Shown piece after piece: positions 45,006 through 53,783 of a stretch of 57,452 nucleotides of DNA (positions within the stretch are counted from its first letter, which is position 1; every line of letters begins with the position of its first letter). The position numbers and the translations under genes are program-made. The notes under the pieces were generated by a model. That model had not been told where the DNA came from. It did no database searches and was given only the letters and a program-made list of their open reading frames with translations. This DNA is from Nocardioides sp. REDSEA-S33_B3 (GTDB lineage Bacteria; Actinomycetota; Actinomycetes; Propionibacteriales; Nocardioidaceae): assembly GCA_001627335.1 (NCBI GenBank), contig LUPK01000029.1, positions 1 to 57,452 on the forward strand. The letters run 5' to 3'.

Positions 45006-47034
45006 AGCGGACCCGGTCCTTGGACCGGTCGTGGTCCTCGTCGCCCTCGTAGGTGGCGATGGCCACGAGCTTGCCCTCGCTGGCCCGGTCCAGCCGCACC
45101 TTCACCTTGCCGCCCGAGCGCAGCGTGGCCCGATGGGTCTCGACCCGGCCGGACTGGCGGACCTTCAGCACCACCCGGCCCGAGGCCGGCGCGCCGTCCG
45201 CGGTGACGAGGATGCGCATCGCGCCGCGTCCACCGGCGGCCGGCTTCTTCAGGACCCGGAGCATGGTCGTGGTCGTCACGGGTCCGGCATCCCTCCCGGG
45301 CAGGGGGGTGACGGTGTCCTGGCTGGTGTTGGAGTGCGTGTGGGCCTGCCAGGTGAAGACGGAGACCGTGCCCTCCGGCGCCCCGTCGGGCAGGGACAGG
45401 GTGCTGCTGAACGCCCCGTCGAGGATCCGTCCGGGGGTCACCCAGTCCACGGCCAGGAACTGCTCGGTGTTCTCCCGCTCCGAGACGTCCGGGAGCACGT
45501 CGCCCTCGGCGATGCCGACGTAGACGCCGCTGTCGCCGGGGCAGCTCTCCGCGCGGAAGCCGGTGCCGAGGATCCGGTAGCTGTCGCCGCTCGTGGTGTC
45601 GAGGCGGGACACCGCGACCGACGGCGAGGCCGGGGCCGGCTCGCACGTCTCCGGCTCGGGCTCTGGCTCGGGCTCCGGCTCGGGCTCGGGTGACGGGACG
45701 TGCACCGCGGTGGCGGTGAGCGGCGCCGGTGCCTTGGCGTCCTGGGCCGGGTCCTCGCTGGTGGCCCGGAAGTGGTCGCGCGACTCCTCGGTCACCTGGT
45801 CGAGGAAGGCCGCGGGGAAGCTCCTGCCCACCCCGGCCCAGTCCGGGGTGGCGCCGAGGGTGGCGACCCCGTCGGAGACGGACCAGTCCTCGCCGGTCAC
45901 CGAGAACGTCGCGACGACCACCCGGGTCGGCGTCGTGCTCGTGCCGGGCAGGATCGGGAGCACGGCCGACAGGGGGCTGGGGGTCTCGCCGGACACCACG
46001 GCCGTGACCTGCCCGGCGCCGGTCTCGTCCACCTGGAGCCGCGGCTCGGCGAGCGTGAGGGAGTACTGCGTCGAGATGCCGAGGAACGGGTCTGGCACCG
46101 ATCCGGTGACCGAGCCGGCGTACGACACCGTGGTGACGCCGGTGGCCTCGTCGTGGCTGCCCCGGCCGTCGGGGAACGTGACGACCCCGTCGGACTCCGT
46201 CGCACCTCCGGAGAGGCTGCGGTCGAAGACGTCGGTGAACTCCTGGGAGACCGCCCAGTCCAGGGTCAGCGGCGCCGCGGGCTCGGGCTCGGGCACGACG
46301 TCGGTGGGTGTGGCCTGGGCGACGAAGGCCGCCGGACGCTTCTTCTCGTCCGAGCCCGAGCCGGTGGCGTAGAAGTGGGCGCGGACACCGGAGGTGATCT
46401 GGTGCAGGAAGGGGACGGCCCAGGCGCGGCCGTCGATCGGGGTCCCCTCGTCCATGCCGAGCTCGGCGGCGTCGTCGCTGCCCGGCTCGACGACACCCGC
46501 CCAGTCGGGGGTCGCCGACAGCGAGGCGAGCGCACCGTCCGGTGACCAGTCGGACGAGCCGGCGTCGAAGCCGAACAGCACGACCCTCGCGGGCTGGGTC
46601 TTCTGCGCCTCCTCGCCCTGCGCGGCGATGTTGGCGGCCGAGACCAGCGCCGTCATCTCCCCGCGCCCGGAGCCGTCGACGTGCAGCACCGGCTCGGCGA
46701 TGCGGACGTGGTAGAACTCCTGGCCCAGCTGGAAGGCACCTCTCACCGAGCCCTGGTAGGCCACCTCGGAGACGCCGGTGGCGGGGTCGTAGGTGCCGCT
46801 CCCCCCGGGGAAGGTGACCACACCGCCCGAGTCCTCGGTCGCGCCCCCGCCCAGCTCGTGGCTGCTGAGGTGGTCGTCGAACTGCTGGGACACCTCCCAC
46901 CGCAGCACCGGGGCCGTCGCGGTGGTGTCACCGCTGCTCTCGTCGGCGACGGCGGGCGCCGCGAGGATGCCCGCGAGCACGACGGGCAGCGTGCCGAGGC
47001 AGCAGACCACCAGGCCCGCGAGCATCCTGCGCAC
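44992..47034 (-). CDS. Secreted protein with two HtaA-like domains, shared AHxHSN domain and Ig-like tail
   Basis: 680 residues. Signal peptide 1-30. HtaA-like domain 1 (~41-238: LRWEVSQQFDDHLSSHELGG, GVVTFPGGSGTYDPATG, YQGSVRGAF, RAHFYATGSGSDEKKRP) and domain 2 (~254-440: LDWAVSQEFTDVFDRSLSGG, GVVTFPDGRGSHDEATG). A Glu-Pro repeat (449-462) follows, then a domain (~470-578) ending FTWQAHTHSNTSQDTVTP that recurs in two neighbours, then a beta-sandwich (~585-680). No membrane anchor. HtaA domains bind heme and hemoglobin in corynebacteria; domain 2 lacks the HFYA Tyr seen in domain 1. Last gene of the operon. GTG start 3 bases after the preceding stop. Confidence 0.85.
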   Translation of the reverse strand: MRRMLAGLVVCCLGTLPVVLAGILAAPAVADESSGDTTATAPVLRWEVSQQFDDHLSSHELGGGATEDSGGVVTFPGGSGTYDPATGVSEVAYQGSVRGAFQLGQEFYHVRIAEPVLHVDGSGRGEMTALVSAANIAAQGEEAQKTQPARVVLFGFDAGSSDWSPDGALASLSATPDWAGVVEPGSDDAAELGMDEGTPIDGRAWAVPFLHQITSGVRAHFYATGSGSDEKKRPAAFVAQATPTDVVPEPEPAAPLTLDWAVSQEFTDVFDRSLSGGATESDGVVTFPDGRGSHDEATGVTTVSYAGSVTGSVPDPFLGISTQYSLTLAEPRLQVDETGAGQVTAVVSGETPSPLSAVLPILPGTSTTPTRVVVATFSVTGEDWSVSDGVATLGATPDWAGVGRSFPAAFLDQVTEESRDHFRATSEDPAQDAKAPAPLTATAVHVPSPEPEPEPEPEPEPETCEPAPASPSVAVSRLDTTSGDSYRILGTGFRAESCPGDSGVYVGIAEGDVLPDVSERENTEQFLAVDWVTPGRILDGAFSSTLSLPDGAPEGTVSVFTWQAHTHSNTSQDTVTPLPGRDAGPVTTTTMLRVLKKPAAGGRGAMRILVTADGAPASGRVVLKVRQSGRVETHRATLRSGGKVKVRLDRASEGKLVAIATYEGDEDHDRSKDRVRFKVR

Positions 47035-47037
47035 GGC

Positions 47038-48405
47038 TCAGCGCACCGTGAGGGTCAGCCGGTCGGCCGACCGCGCGTAGGTGTCGGACGGCTTGAAGAC
47101 CACGACGACCTTCCACTTCCCACGGGACAGCTTGGGCAGCGTGACGCTGGCCTTGCCACGGGTGACGGCCTTGGTCACCTTCTTGGTCTTGCCGCCCTTC
47201 TTCGCGGTCACGACGGCCTTGCCGGTGGCCTTGCCCGCGTCACCGGTGACCTTGGCCAGGAGCACGCCACGACGCTTCGTCGTCGGCTTCTTCTTGACCT
47301 TCACCGTGGTCGTCGAGGCGACGTCGGCGAGCCCGAGGGCCGCCCAGTCGATCGCGACCTCGGTCTCGGTGTCCTGGCTGGTGTTGGAGTGGGCGTGGGC
47401 CTGCCACGTGTAGACGCTGTAGTCGCGCTGAGCGTCCAGGTCCGCCGGGTCGGCGGTCAGGGTGACGTCGATGGTGCCGTCGGTCATCTGCGCGGCCGGC
47501 ACCCAGGCGGCGGCCGCGAAGGCGTCCTGGTCCTCCTGCGAGTCGGTGTCCGGGAGGCCGCCGGCCGGCGCGAGGCCGACGTACACCCCGTCGTCACCGG
47601 GGTTGGTCTCGCCGGTGAAGCCGGAGCCGTCCACGTCGAGCACGAGGGCGTCGGGCGTGGCGGAGGAGGTGCTCACCGCGACCTGCGGCCCGGCGGCCTC
47701 GGCCGCGAACGCCGCCGGCTGCTTGGTCGCGTCGGAGCCGGAGCCGGAGGCGTAGAAGTGGGCACGCACGCCGGGCGTGAGCTGGGCCAGGAACTCCGGC
47801 GCGAACGACTGGCCGTCGACCGGCTGGGTGTCGGAGAGGCCCAGCGCCAGCGCGGCCGGGCTGCCGGTGGGCAGCACGCCGGCCCAGTCCGGCGTCGCCT
47901 GCAGCGTGGAGAGCCCGCTGGTCGGCGTCCAGGCCGCGTCGGCGAACGTCGTCACCAGGACCCGGGCGGGGTCGGTGGCCGCCGCCTCGCCCTGCTGGGA
48001 GGCGGCGTTGGCGGCGGAGACGACGGCGGTCAGCGACCCGCTGCCGTCCTCGGCGACCGAGACGACGGGGTCGGCCAGGGTGACCGAGTAGTACTCCGTG
48101 CCCATCATCGCGAAGGCGCCCTTCACCGAGCCGTCGTAGGTCAGGGTGCCCGCACCGGTCGCCGGGTCCAGGTCGGCGGCGACGAGGGGGAACGACACGA
48201 CGCCGTCCTCGTCCTCGCTCGCGCCGTCGGACAGCGTGTGGGTGGACAGGTGGTCGTCGAAGCGGGGCGAGATCTCCCAGCTCAGGACGGGCGCGGCGGC
48301 GTCGGCGTGGGCCGGGGCGGCCAGCCCGACGACGGCGGCGGAGGCCGCGAGCGTCGGGACCAGGGCCGTGGCCAGGCTGACACCGAGGGCGGTGGCGCGG
48401 TTCAT
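47038..48405 (-). CDS. Secreted HtaA-domain protein with shared AHxHSN domain and Ig-like tail
   Basis: 455 residues. Signal peptide 1-34. One HtaA-like domain (~38-233: LSWEISPRFDDHLSTHTLSDG, GVVSFPLVAADLDPATGAG, YDGSVKGAF, RAHFYASGSGSDATKQP). The shared domain (~239-347) has GSGF, GVYVGLAP and YTWQAHAHSNTSQDTET. The tail (~363-455) is a very Lys-rich Ig-like repeat (KVKKKPTTKRRG, TAKKGGKTKKVTKA). No anchor helix is seen; the basic tail could bind anionic wall polymers. Likely captures heme at the surface. GAGGAA precedes the ATG, which overlaps the upstream gene by ATGA. Confidence 0.87.
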   Translation of the reverse strand: MNRATALGVSLATALVPTLAASAAVVGLAAPAHADAAAPVLSWEISPRFDDHLSTHTLSDGASEDEDGVVSFPLVAADLDPATGAGTLTYDGSVKGAFAMMGTEYYSVTLADPVVSVAEDGSGSLTAVVSAANAASQQGEAAATDPARVLVTTFADAAWTPTSGLSTLQATPDWAGVLPTGSPAALALGLSDTQPVDGQSFAPEFLAQLTPGVRAHFYASGSGSDATKQPAAFAAEAAGPQVAVSTSSATPDALVLDVDGSGFTGETNPGDDGVYVGLAPAGGLPDTDSQEDQDAFAAAAWVPAAQMTDGTIDVTLTADPADLDAQRDYSVYTWQAHAHSNTSQDTETEVAIDWAALGLADVASTTTVKVKKKPTTKRRGVLLAKVTGDAGKATGKAVVTAKKGGKTKKVTKAVTRGKASVTLPKLSRGKWKVVVVFKPSDTYARSADRLTLTVR

Positions 48406-49646
48406 GGCGTGTTCCTCTTCTTGACGGGGACGAGCAGGACCGCGACCGAGAGCAGCAGCAGGCTGCCCCCGACCCACCACAGCGGGTCGGGACGGTCACG
48501 TGGGGTCGCCGTGGCCGGGGCGGCCAGCAGGCGGGTCTGGGTGGTCACGGTCGTGACCGGGGCGATCGAGGTCGCCGAGGGCTCGCCGGCCGGCGGCGTG
48601 GGTGCCGCCGGGGCGGGTGCCGGGGCCGAGGTGGGCGCGGCCGCCGCGGTCACCGTGGCGGTCACCGTCGCCGGGGGCGGGACGACGGTCGGCGGAGCCG
48701 GCGCCGCGGTGGTGCCGGGGCTGGTGGGGGCGGCGGTCGGCGTCGGTCCCACGACGTCGTCCTCGCCCGTCGACAGGGTCAGCGGCGCGGCGACCTTGAA
48801 GGCGTCGGTGGCGCCGCCGCTGGAGTACCAGAACGCGGCGGTGCCGAGCCGGTCCATGACGTCGACGAAGGACTGCGGGAAGGAGCCGGCGTGCTCGCCG
48901 TCGCGCTGCTGCGGGACGCCGCTCACCCGCACCCCGAGGTACGCCGGCCGCCAGCTGAGCCCGGCGTCGAGGCTGCCGTCGGTGAGCGCGTCCACCTCCA
49001 CGTCGGGCAGGTCCGCGACCGTGACCCGCTCCGGGGCGACCGGCTCCCACACGTCCGGGTCCGCCTGCGAGGAGGCGTAGCCCGACACCTCGGCGGTGAG
49101 CGCCCCGGCACCGTCGGCGACCTCGAGCACGGGGTCGGCGAGGTGGAAGAAGCTCATCCCGGAGTAGTAGAGGACCGTCACCTCGCCCTCCCAGGCGATG
49201 GTGGCGGTGCCCTCGACGGGGTCGACCACACCGTCGCCACCCGAGACGGTGACGGTGTGGTTGCTGAAGGTGCCGGCCGTCGGGGACCCGAGCGGCTCTC
49301 CGGCGCTGGTGGTGCGCAGACCGGCCCAGGTGGCACGCCGCCAGGCGGTGCCGTCCCACTTCTCGACCCGGACCGCGCCGTCGCGGCTGCTCCAGTCGGC
49401 CCGGTCGATCGTGGTCCCGCCCCGGCCCGGGTCGGGGATGCGACCGGCGGAGAAGAAGTTGTAGGTGTCGGGGGCGAAGGCGCGGTTGCTCGACTCGTCG
49501 TTGAGGCCCCAGCGCAGGGTGACGTCCTCGAGCGCGGTGGTGGTGGGTGCGTCGGGCTCGGCCGGCTGGTCCTGGGCCGCGGCCGGCAGGGCGACACCCG
49601 CGGCGCCGACGGCGAGCAGCAGCGCGGCGAGGAGACGGCGGCTCAT
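48402..49646 (-). CDS. C-terminally anchored HtaA-like domain protein
   Basis: 414 residues. Signal peptide 1-24. An HtaA-like domain (~40-292): VTLRWGLNDESSNRAFAPDTYNFFSAGR, TFSNHTVTVSGGDGVVDPVEGTATIAWEGEVTVLYYSGMSFFHLADPVLEV. This follows the 'conserved Y...N.FSAG' form seen in surface HtaA proteins. A Pro/Thr/Ala linker (~300-360) is followed by one transmembrane helix (~389-407) and a short basic tail, so it is membrane-anchored with the domain outside. It could pass heme to HmuT. It overlaps both neighbours by four bases. Confidence 0.83.
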   Translation of the reverse strand: MSRRLLAALLLAVGAAGVALPAAAQDQPAEPDAPTTTALEDVTLRWGLNDESSNRAFAPDTYNFFSAGRIPDPGRGGTTIDRADWSSRDGAVRVEKWDGTAWRRATWAGLRTTSAGEPLGSPTAGTFSNHTVTVSGGDGVVDPVEGTATIAWEGEVTVLYYSGMSFFHLADPVLEVADGAGALTAEVSGYASSQADPDVWEPVAPERVTVADLPDVEVDALTDGSLDAGLSWRPAYLGVRVSGVPQQRDGEHAGSFPQSFVDVMDRLGTAAFWYSSGGATDAFKVAAPLTLSTGEDDVVGPTPTAAPTSPGTTAAPAPPTVVPPPATVTATVTAAAAPTSAPAPAPAAPTPPAGEPSATSIAPVTTVTTQTRLLAAPATATPRDRPDPLWWVGGSLLLLSVAVLLVPVKKRNTP

Positions 49647-50737
49647 GCCCGCCTCCCGCGCACGAGCAGGGCCAGGCGCAGCAGGGCCAGCGCCAGCAGC
49701 GGCGCCCCGGCGACCACGAGCAGGACGGCGCCGGGGTCCCGGCCCGACTCCTGGCCGGACTCCTGGCCGGACGCGGCGACGCGCTCGACGGGGAGCGTGC
49801 CGGCCTGCTGCACCGCGAAGGACACCTCCGGCGCGTCCGTGCCCTCGCCCGCCCACAGGCGCAGCACGTGCGTGCCCGGGCCGAGGTCGACCGGGAGCGC
49901 GAGCACCCCGGCGAGCGTGCCGTCGGAGCCGGCGACGAAGGGGCCCGCTCCCGCGACCCCGTCGTCGAGGACCAGGGAGTACTGCCGGCCCGCGGTGAGG
50001 CCCACCGCCGAGAACGGCAGGACGTGGCCGGCCACCGCCGACTCGCGGTCGACCTCGAGCGCGGCCGCCGCCGAGCGGGTGCGTCGCCCGCGGGACGTCT
50101 CGCGCTCCTGGGTCGCCGGCTCGGTGACCTCCGCTCCGGCCACGGGCGTCGGCTCCCCCGTGGCGGTCGGGTCGTCGGCGTCGTACAGGTCGGAGACGGT
50201 GACGGGCGTGAAGGTCTCGTTGGTGGCGTTGCTGACGCCGTGCGCGCCGACGGTGATCACGCCGCAGGTGACCTCGCGGCAGTCGATGGTGCGCGACCCG
50301 CCGCTGCGGTCGAAGGCCTCGAAGACCGCCCCGGGGACGGTCAGGGTGGCCGACCAGGCGCCGGTCCGGGTCATCGTCGCCTGCGCGGAGGAGGAGGTGT
50401 CGGAGCCGGGGAAGGCGACGAACTGCTGGAAGCCCTGGTTGTCGCGCGACTCGCTGTCGGGGACGTAGAAGTAGTCCTCGCCGGTGCGCCCGCCCTGGCT
50501 GGGGCGCCAGCCGTCGCGAACGTGGCCGAAGAACACGTAGACGCCGCCGTGCCCGCCCTGCACGGCCTGGAACCCGCTGCCGCGCACGGTCAGCGTGGTG
50601 GCGTACGTCGGGTCCACGACCGCACCGCCGTCGGGGCCGGTGACGGTGACGCGTCCCTGCGCGTGCGCGGGGCCGGCCATCCCGACCGGCACGACCAGCC
50701 CGGCGAGCAGCAGGATCAGGACAGCAGCGCGTCGCAC
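49643..50737 (-). CDS. Anchored surface protein with shared AHxxSN domain
   Basis: 364 residues. Signal peptide 1-27. Domain ~28-181 has GSGF, GGVYVFFGHVRDGW, EDYFYVP, a Cys pair (153, 158; CREVTC) and VGAHGVSNATNETFTPV, aligning with the extra domain of the two HtaA proteins downstream. A basic linker leads to a second beta-rich part (~225-312). One transmembrane helix (~336-357) and RGRRA end the chain. No HtaA domain is seen. Function is inferred from its place in the operon. Its GTG, with GGGAGGAGG before it, lies within the end of hmuV (22-base overlap). Confidence 0.8.
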   Translation of the reverse strand: MRRAAVLILLLAGLVVPVGMAGPAHAQGRVTVTGPDGGAVVDPTYATTLTVRGSGFQAVQGGHGGVYVFFGHVRDGWRPSQGGRTGEDYFYVPDSESRDNQGFQQFVAFPGSDTSSSAQATMTRTGAWSATLTVPGAVFEAFDRSGGSRTIDCREVTCGVITVGAHGVSNATNETFTPVTVSDLYDADDPTATGEPTPVAGAEVTEPATQERETSRGRRTRSAAAALEVDRESAVAGHVLPFSAVGLTAGRQYSLVLDDGVAGAGPFVAGSDGTLAGVLALPVDLGPGTHVLRLWAGEGTDAPEVSFAVQQAGTLPVERVAASGQESGQESGRDPGAVLLVVAGAPLLALALLRLALLVRGRRA

Positions 50738-51513
50738 GACGCCTCCTCCCGGACCGGGACGACGACCAGCGCACCGTCGACGTCGACCACCCGCACGGGG
50801 TGCTGGTAGACCTCGCCGAGCAGCTCGGCGGTGAGCACCTCGTGGGGAGCCCCGTCGGCGCGGACCGCGCCGCGCGCGAGGACGCAGATGCGGTCGGCGT
50901 ACGCCGCCGCCAGGCTCAGGTCGTGCAGCACGACCACCACGGCGCGACCGACGCGCGCGAGGTTGCGGGCGACCGACAGCACGGCCTCCTGGTGCCGGAT
51001 GTCGAGGGCGGCCGTGGGCTCGTCGAGCAGCACCACCGCGGTGTCCTGCGCCAGCACGCGGGCCAGGTCGGTGCGGGCGCGCTCGCCACCGGAGAGCGTG
51101 GGGTATCTGCGCTCGGTCAGGTGCACGACGTCCGCGCGCTGCAGCGCCTCGTCGACGAGACGCTCGTCGTCGTCCTCGTGGCCGGTGCGCGCCCACGGGG
51201 CACGCCCCATCGCGACGACCTCGCGGACGAGGAACCCGAAGGCCAGCCGCCCCTGCTGCGGGAGCACGGCGCGGCGCCGGGCGAGGTCGAGGGAGCGCAT
51301 GGACCGGACCTCGCGCTCGCCGAGCCGGACCGTCCCGGCGTCGAGGTCGAGGTCGCCGGCCAGGGCGGCCAGCAGCGTGGACTTGCCGGCGCCGTTGGGG
51401 CCGACGAGCGCGACCAGCTCGCCCCCGCGGACCTCGAGGTCGACGCCGTCGAGGACGGTGCTGCCGTCGAGGCGGACCGACACGCCCTCGGCGCGGAGCC
51501 GGGTGGCGCTCAT
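50716..51513 (-). CDS. hmuV: Heme ABC transporter ATP-binding protein HmuV
   Basis: 265 residues. ABC ATPase of the FecE/HmuV type. Walker A GPNGAGKST, Q-loop LPQQGRLAFGF, signature LSGGERARTDLARVLAQ, Walker B VVLLDEPT and H-loop VVLHDLS are all present. The ERART signature is slightly unlike the usual GEQQR but typical of heme importers. ATG overlaps the permease stop (ATGA). It powers HmuU for heme import. Confidence 0.93.
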   Translation of the reverse strand: MSATRLRAEGVSVRLDGSTVLDGVDLEVRGGELVALVGPNGAGKSTLLAALAGDLDLDAGTVRLGEREVRSMRSLDLARRRAVLPQQGRLAFGFLVREVVAMGRAPWARTGHEDDDERLVDEALQRADVVHLTERRYPTLSGGERARTDLARVLAQDTAVVLLDEPTAALDIRHQEAVLSVARNLARVGRAVVVVLHDLSLAAAYADRICVLARGAVRADGAPHEVLTAELLGEVYQHPVRVVDVDGALVVVPVREEASCDALLS

Positions 51514-52580
51514 GCCCAGGCCCCCGAGGTGCGGCGGGCGCGACGGATCAGCCAGAAGAAGAACGGGCCGCCCACCAGGCTGGTGAGCATGCCGATCGGC
51601 AGGTCGGCGTACGCCACGAGGGTGCGCGCGCCGAGGTCGGCCACGACCAGCAGCAGTGCCCCGCCGAGCGCGCTGGCCGGCACCAGCAGTCGGTGACCGG
51701 GGCCTGCGAGCAGCCGGACGAGGTGCGGGACGACCAGGCCGACGAAGGCGATGATCCCGCAGAAGGCGACGGCGGCGGCGGTCAGCAGGGCGACCACGAC
51801 GATGGCGCCCATCCGCAGCCGCTCGACGTCGACACCGACGTGCCGGGCGGCGCGGTCGCCGAGCGCGAGCAGGTCCAGGCGGCGCGACATGGCCATGGCG
51901 GCCACCAGGCCGACGACCATGAAGGGTGCGGCGACGCCGACCTGCTCCCAGCGCGAGCCGTTGAGGCTGCCGAGCTGCCAGAACACGATCTCCTCGCGGG
52001 CCTGTTGGTCGCCCAGGAACAGCAGGAAGGCCAGTCCGGCGCTGGCGACCGCGTTGACCGCGATGCCGGTGAGCACCAGCGTGACCACCTCGGTGCGTCC
52101 GCCGTCGCGGGAGAGCAGGTAGACCAGGATCGTGGTGACCAGGCCGCCCACGAACGCGAAGAGCGCGACGGTCCAGGTCCCCACCAGGGCGAGGTCGAAG
52201 ACGATGACGGTCGAGGCCGCCAGCGCGGCGCCGGCGGAGACGCCGACCACCCCGGGCTCGGCCAGCGGGTTGCCGAAGATCCCCTGCATGAGGGCCCCGG
52301 CGGTGGCCAGCGCGGCGCCGGCGACCGCGGCCATCACGACGCGGGGGAAGCGGACGGTCCACAGCGTGACGTCGCCCTGCGGGTGGCTCGGCATCGGGCC
52401 GAGGTCCAGGCCCAGGCGGTGCAGCAGCGAGCCGACCACCTCGGCCGGGGCCACGTCGAGCTGGCCGCGACCCGCGGCCACGACGACGGCGGTGAGCAGC
52501 GCGAGGGACAGCATGCCCAGCAGGCCCACCCGCCGCACCGACGTACGCCGCTGGGCGGCCGTGACGGGGACCGCGGTCAC
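51510..52580 (-). CDS. hmuU: Heme ABC transporter permease HmuU
   Basis: 356 residues. FecCD/BtuC-type permease with about nine or ten transmembrane helices. Landmarks: RFPRVVMAAVAGAALATAGALMQGIFGNPLAEPGVVGVSAGAALAA, LVLTGIAVNAVASA, and FCGIIAFVGLVVPHLVRLLAGPGHRLLVP, the conserved coupling region. Near the end GARTLVAYADLPIGMLTSLVGGPFFFWLI is a further FecCD motif. GTG overlaps the hmuT stop (GTGA). Confidence 0.94.
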   Translation of the reverse strand: MTAVPVTAAQRRTSVRRVGLLGMLSLALLTAVVVAAGRGQLDVAPAEVVGSLLHRLGLDLGPMPSHPQGDVTLWTVRFPRVVMAAVAGAALATAGALMQGIFGNPLAEPGVVGVSAGAALAASTVIVFDLALVGTWTVALFAFVGGLVTTILVYLLSRDGGRTEVVTLVLTGIAVNAVASAGLAFLLFLGDQQAREEIVFWQLGSLNGSRWEQVGVAAPFMVVGLVAAMAMSRRLDLLALGDRAARHVGVDVERLRMGAIVVVALLTAAAVAFCGIIAFVGLVVPHLVRLLAGPGHRLLVPASALGGALLLVVADLGARTLVAYADLPIGMLTSLVGGPFFFWLIRRARRTSGAWA

Positions 52581-53686
52581 GACCCGGCTCCGGGGGCGTG
52601 GACCGCGACCGCGAGGGCGTTGAGCGTGGTGGCCGTCGTCGGCCCGAAGCCGAGGATCTCGGCGTCGGCCATGTCGACGAAGCGGCGCTGCTGCCCCGCC
52701 GGGGTGCTGGCGAGCGCGGGCAGCCGCTCCAGCAGCCCGTCCACCCCGCCGGCGGACTCCAGCCCGTCGGTCATCATCAGGACCAGCTCGGGCTGGGCGG
52801 CCACGATGCCCTCGTCGGTGACCGGCTTCATCCCGTCCCAGCCGATCTCCTCGGCCACGTCGTAGAGGCCGACCGCGTCGATGAGGGAGTCGGCGCCGCT
52901 GCCCTCGCCGAAGAGGTAGTAGACGCCCGACTGGCCGCGGACATAGAGGAAGACCGTGCGCAGCCGCTGGGTCGGGTCGGCCGGGGCGACGGCCTCGATC
53001 TGCTCGGTGACGGCGGCGACCTCGGACTCGATGCGCTCGGCCAGCGTGCGGCCGCGCTCGGGCACGCCGAGGGCGTCGGCGACCTCCATCGTGAGCGAGG
53101 AGAGGTTGTCGAGGCCGCGGTGGGAGTCGGTGACGACGACGGGGATGCCGGCGTCGCGCATCTGGAGCACGACGTCCCAGGGGCCCAGGGAGGTGTCGGT
53201 GAGGATGACGGTCGGGTCGAGCGCGAGGATCGCCTCGGCGTTGAGGTCGTGGCCGTTCTGCGTGACCAGCGGCAGGTCGGCGGCCTCGGCGAACTGGGTG
53301 GAGGTGTCGCGCCCGACGACCTGGCCGCCCAGGCCGAGCTCGTGGACGGTGCGCGAGAGGGTGCCGTGGAGGTCGAGGGCCAGGATGCGGCTGGTGTCGG
53401 CGACCGTGACCTCGGTCCCTTGCGCGTCCTCGACCGTGACCGGCAGCTGCGGCTGGGGACCGGTCACCGGGTCGACGGGTGTCGGGGCCGTGACGGCGCT
53501 CGTCGGGCCCTCCCAGGAGCGCGGATCGGCCAGCACGTCGTCGCGCACGTCGGCGAGCGAGGGCGCCACCGTCGTGGTGGCGGACGAGGACGCGGTGCCG
53601 TCCGCGCCGGCCGCGCAGCCCGTGAGAACGGTGGTGAGCAGGAGGGCGCACACGGCGGCCAGGGCCGCGGGCAGGGGGGAACGCAT
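52577..53686 (-). CDS. hmuT: Heme-binding lipoprotein HmuT
   Basis: 369 residues. Lipobox LTGC (Cys24). The mature chain has a disordered Ala/Thr/Pro stretch (~25-85), then the periplasmic-binding-type fold: ILALDLHGTLSRTVHELGLGGQVVGRDT, ILALDPTVILTD, and YYLFGEGSGADSLIDAVGLYDVAEEIGWDGMKPVTDEGIVAAQPELVLMM. His in DLHGT and Tyr in VYYLFG correspond in place to residues used by HmuT heme sites, by family knowledge. First gene of the operon. Start at the ATG 53686 with GAGAGACGG upstream; the 12 codons before it do not resemble a signal peptide. Confidence 0.93.
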   Translation of the reverse strand: MRSPLPAALAAVCALLLTTVLTGCAAGADGTASSSATTTVAPSLADVRDDVLADPRSWEGPTSAVTAPTPVDPVTGPQPQLPVTVEDAQGTEVTVADTSRILALDLHGTLSRTVHELGLGGQVVGRDTSTQFAEAADLPLVTQNGHDLNAEAILALDPTVILTDTSLGPWDVVLQMRDAGIPVVVTDSHRGLDNLSSLTMEVADALGVPERGRTLAERIESEVAAVTEQIEAVAPADPTQRLRTVFLYVRGQSGVYYLFGEGSGADSLIDAVGLYDVAEEIGWDGMKPVTDEGIVAAQPELVLMMTDGLESAGGVDGLLERLPALASTPAGQQRRFVDMADAEILGFGPTTATTLNALAVAVHAPGAGS

Positions 53687-53728
53687 GGGTACCGTCTCTC
53701 GATCCGGGCGCGGCCTGGCCACGCGAAG

Positions 53729-53747
53729 TTAGGTGAGGCTAACATCA
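53729..53747. promoter_or_regulatory. DtxR/IdeR-type iron box 1
   Basis: TTAGGTGAGGCTAACATCA matches the 19-bp consensus TTAGGTTAGGCTAACCTAA closely (three or four differences). It lies 43 bases upstream of hmuT, suitably placed for iron-dependent repression of the heme operon. Confidence 0.75.
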
Positions 53748-53753
53748 TCTAAC

Positions 53754-53772
53754 CAAGGGTAGCCTTACCTGT
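53754..53772. promoter_or_regulatory. DtxR/IdeR-type iron box 2
   Basis: CAAGGGTAGCCTTACCTGT matches the consensus at about 13 of 19 positions, including the TAGCC core and TACCT. Centre-to-centre distance from box 1 is 25 bases. Weaker than box 1 and possibly serving hmuO. Confidence 0.6.
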
Positions 53773-53783
53773 CCAGACGTTTG

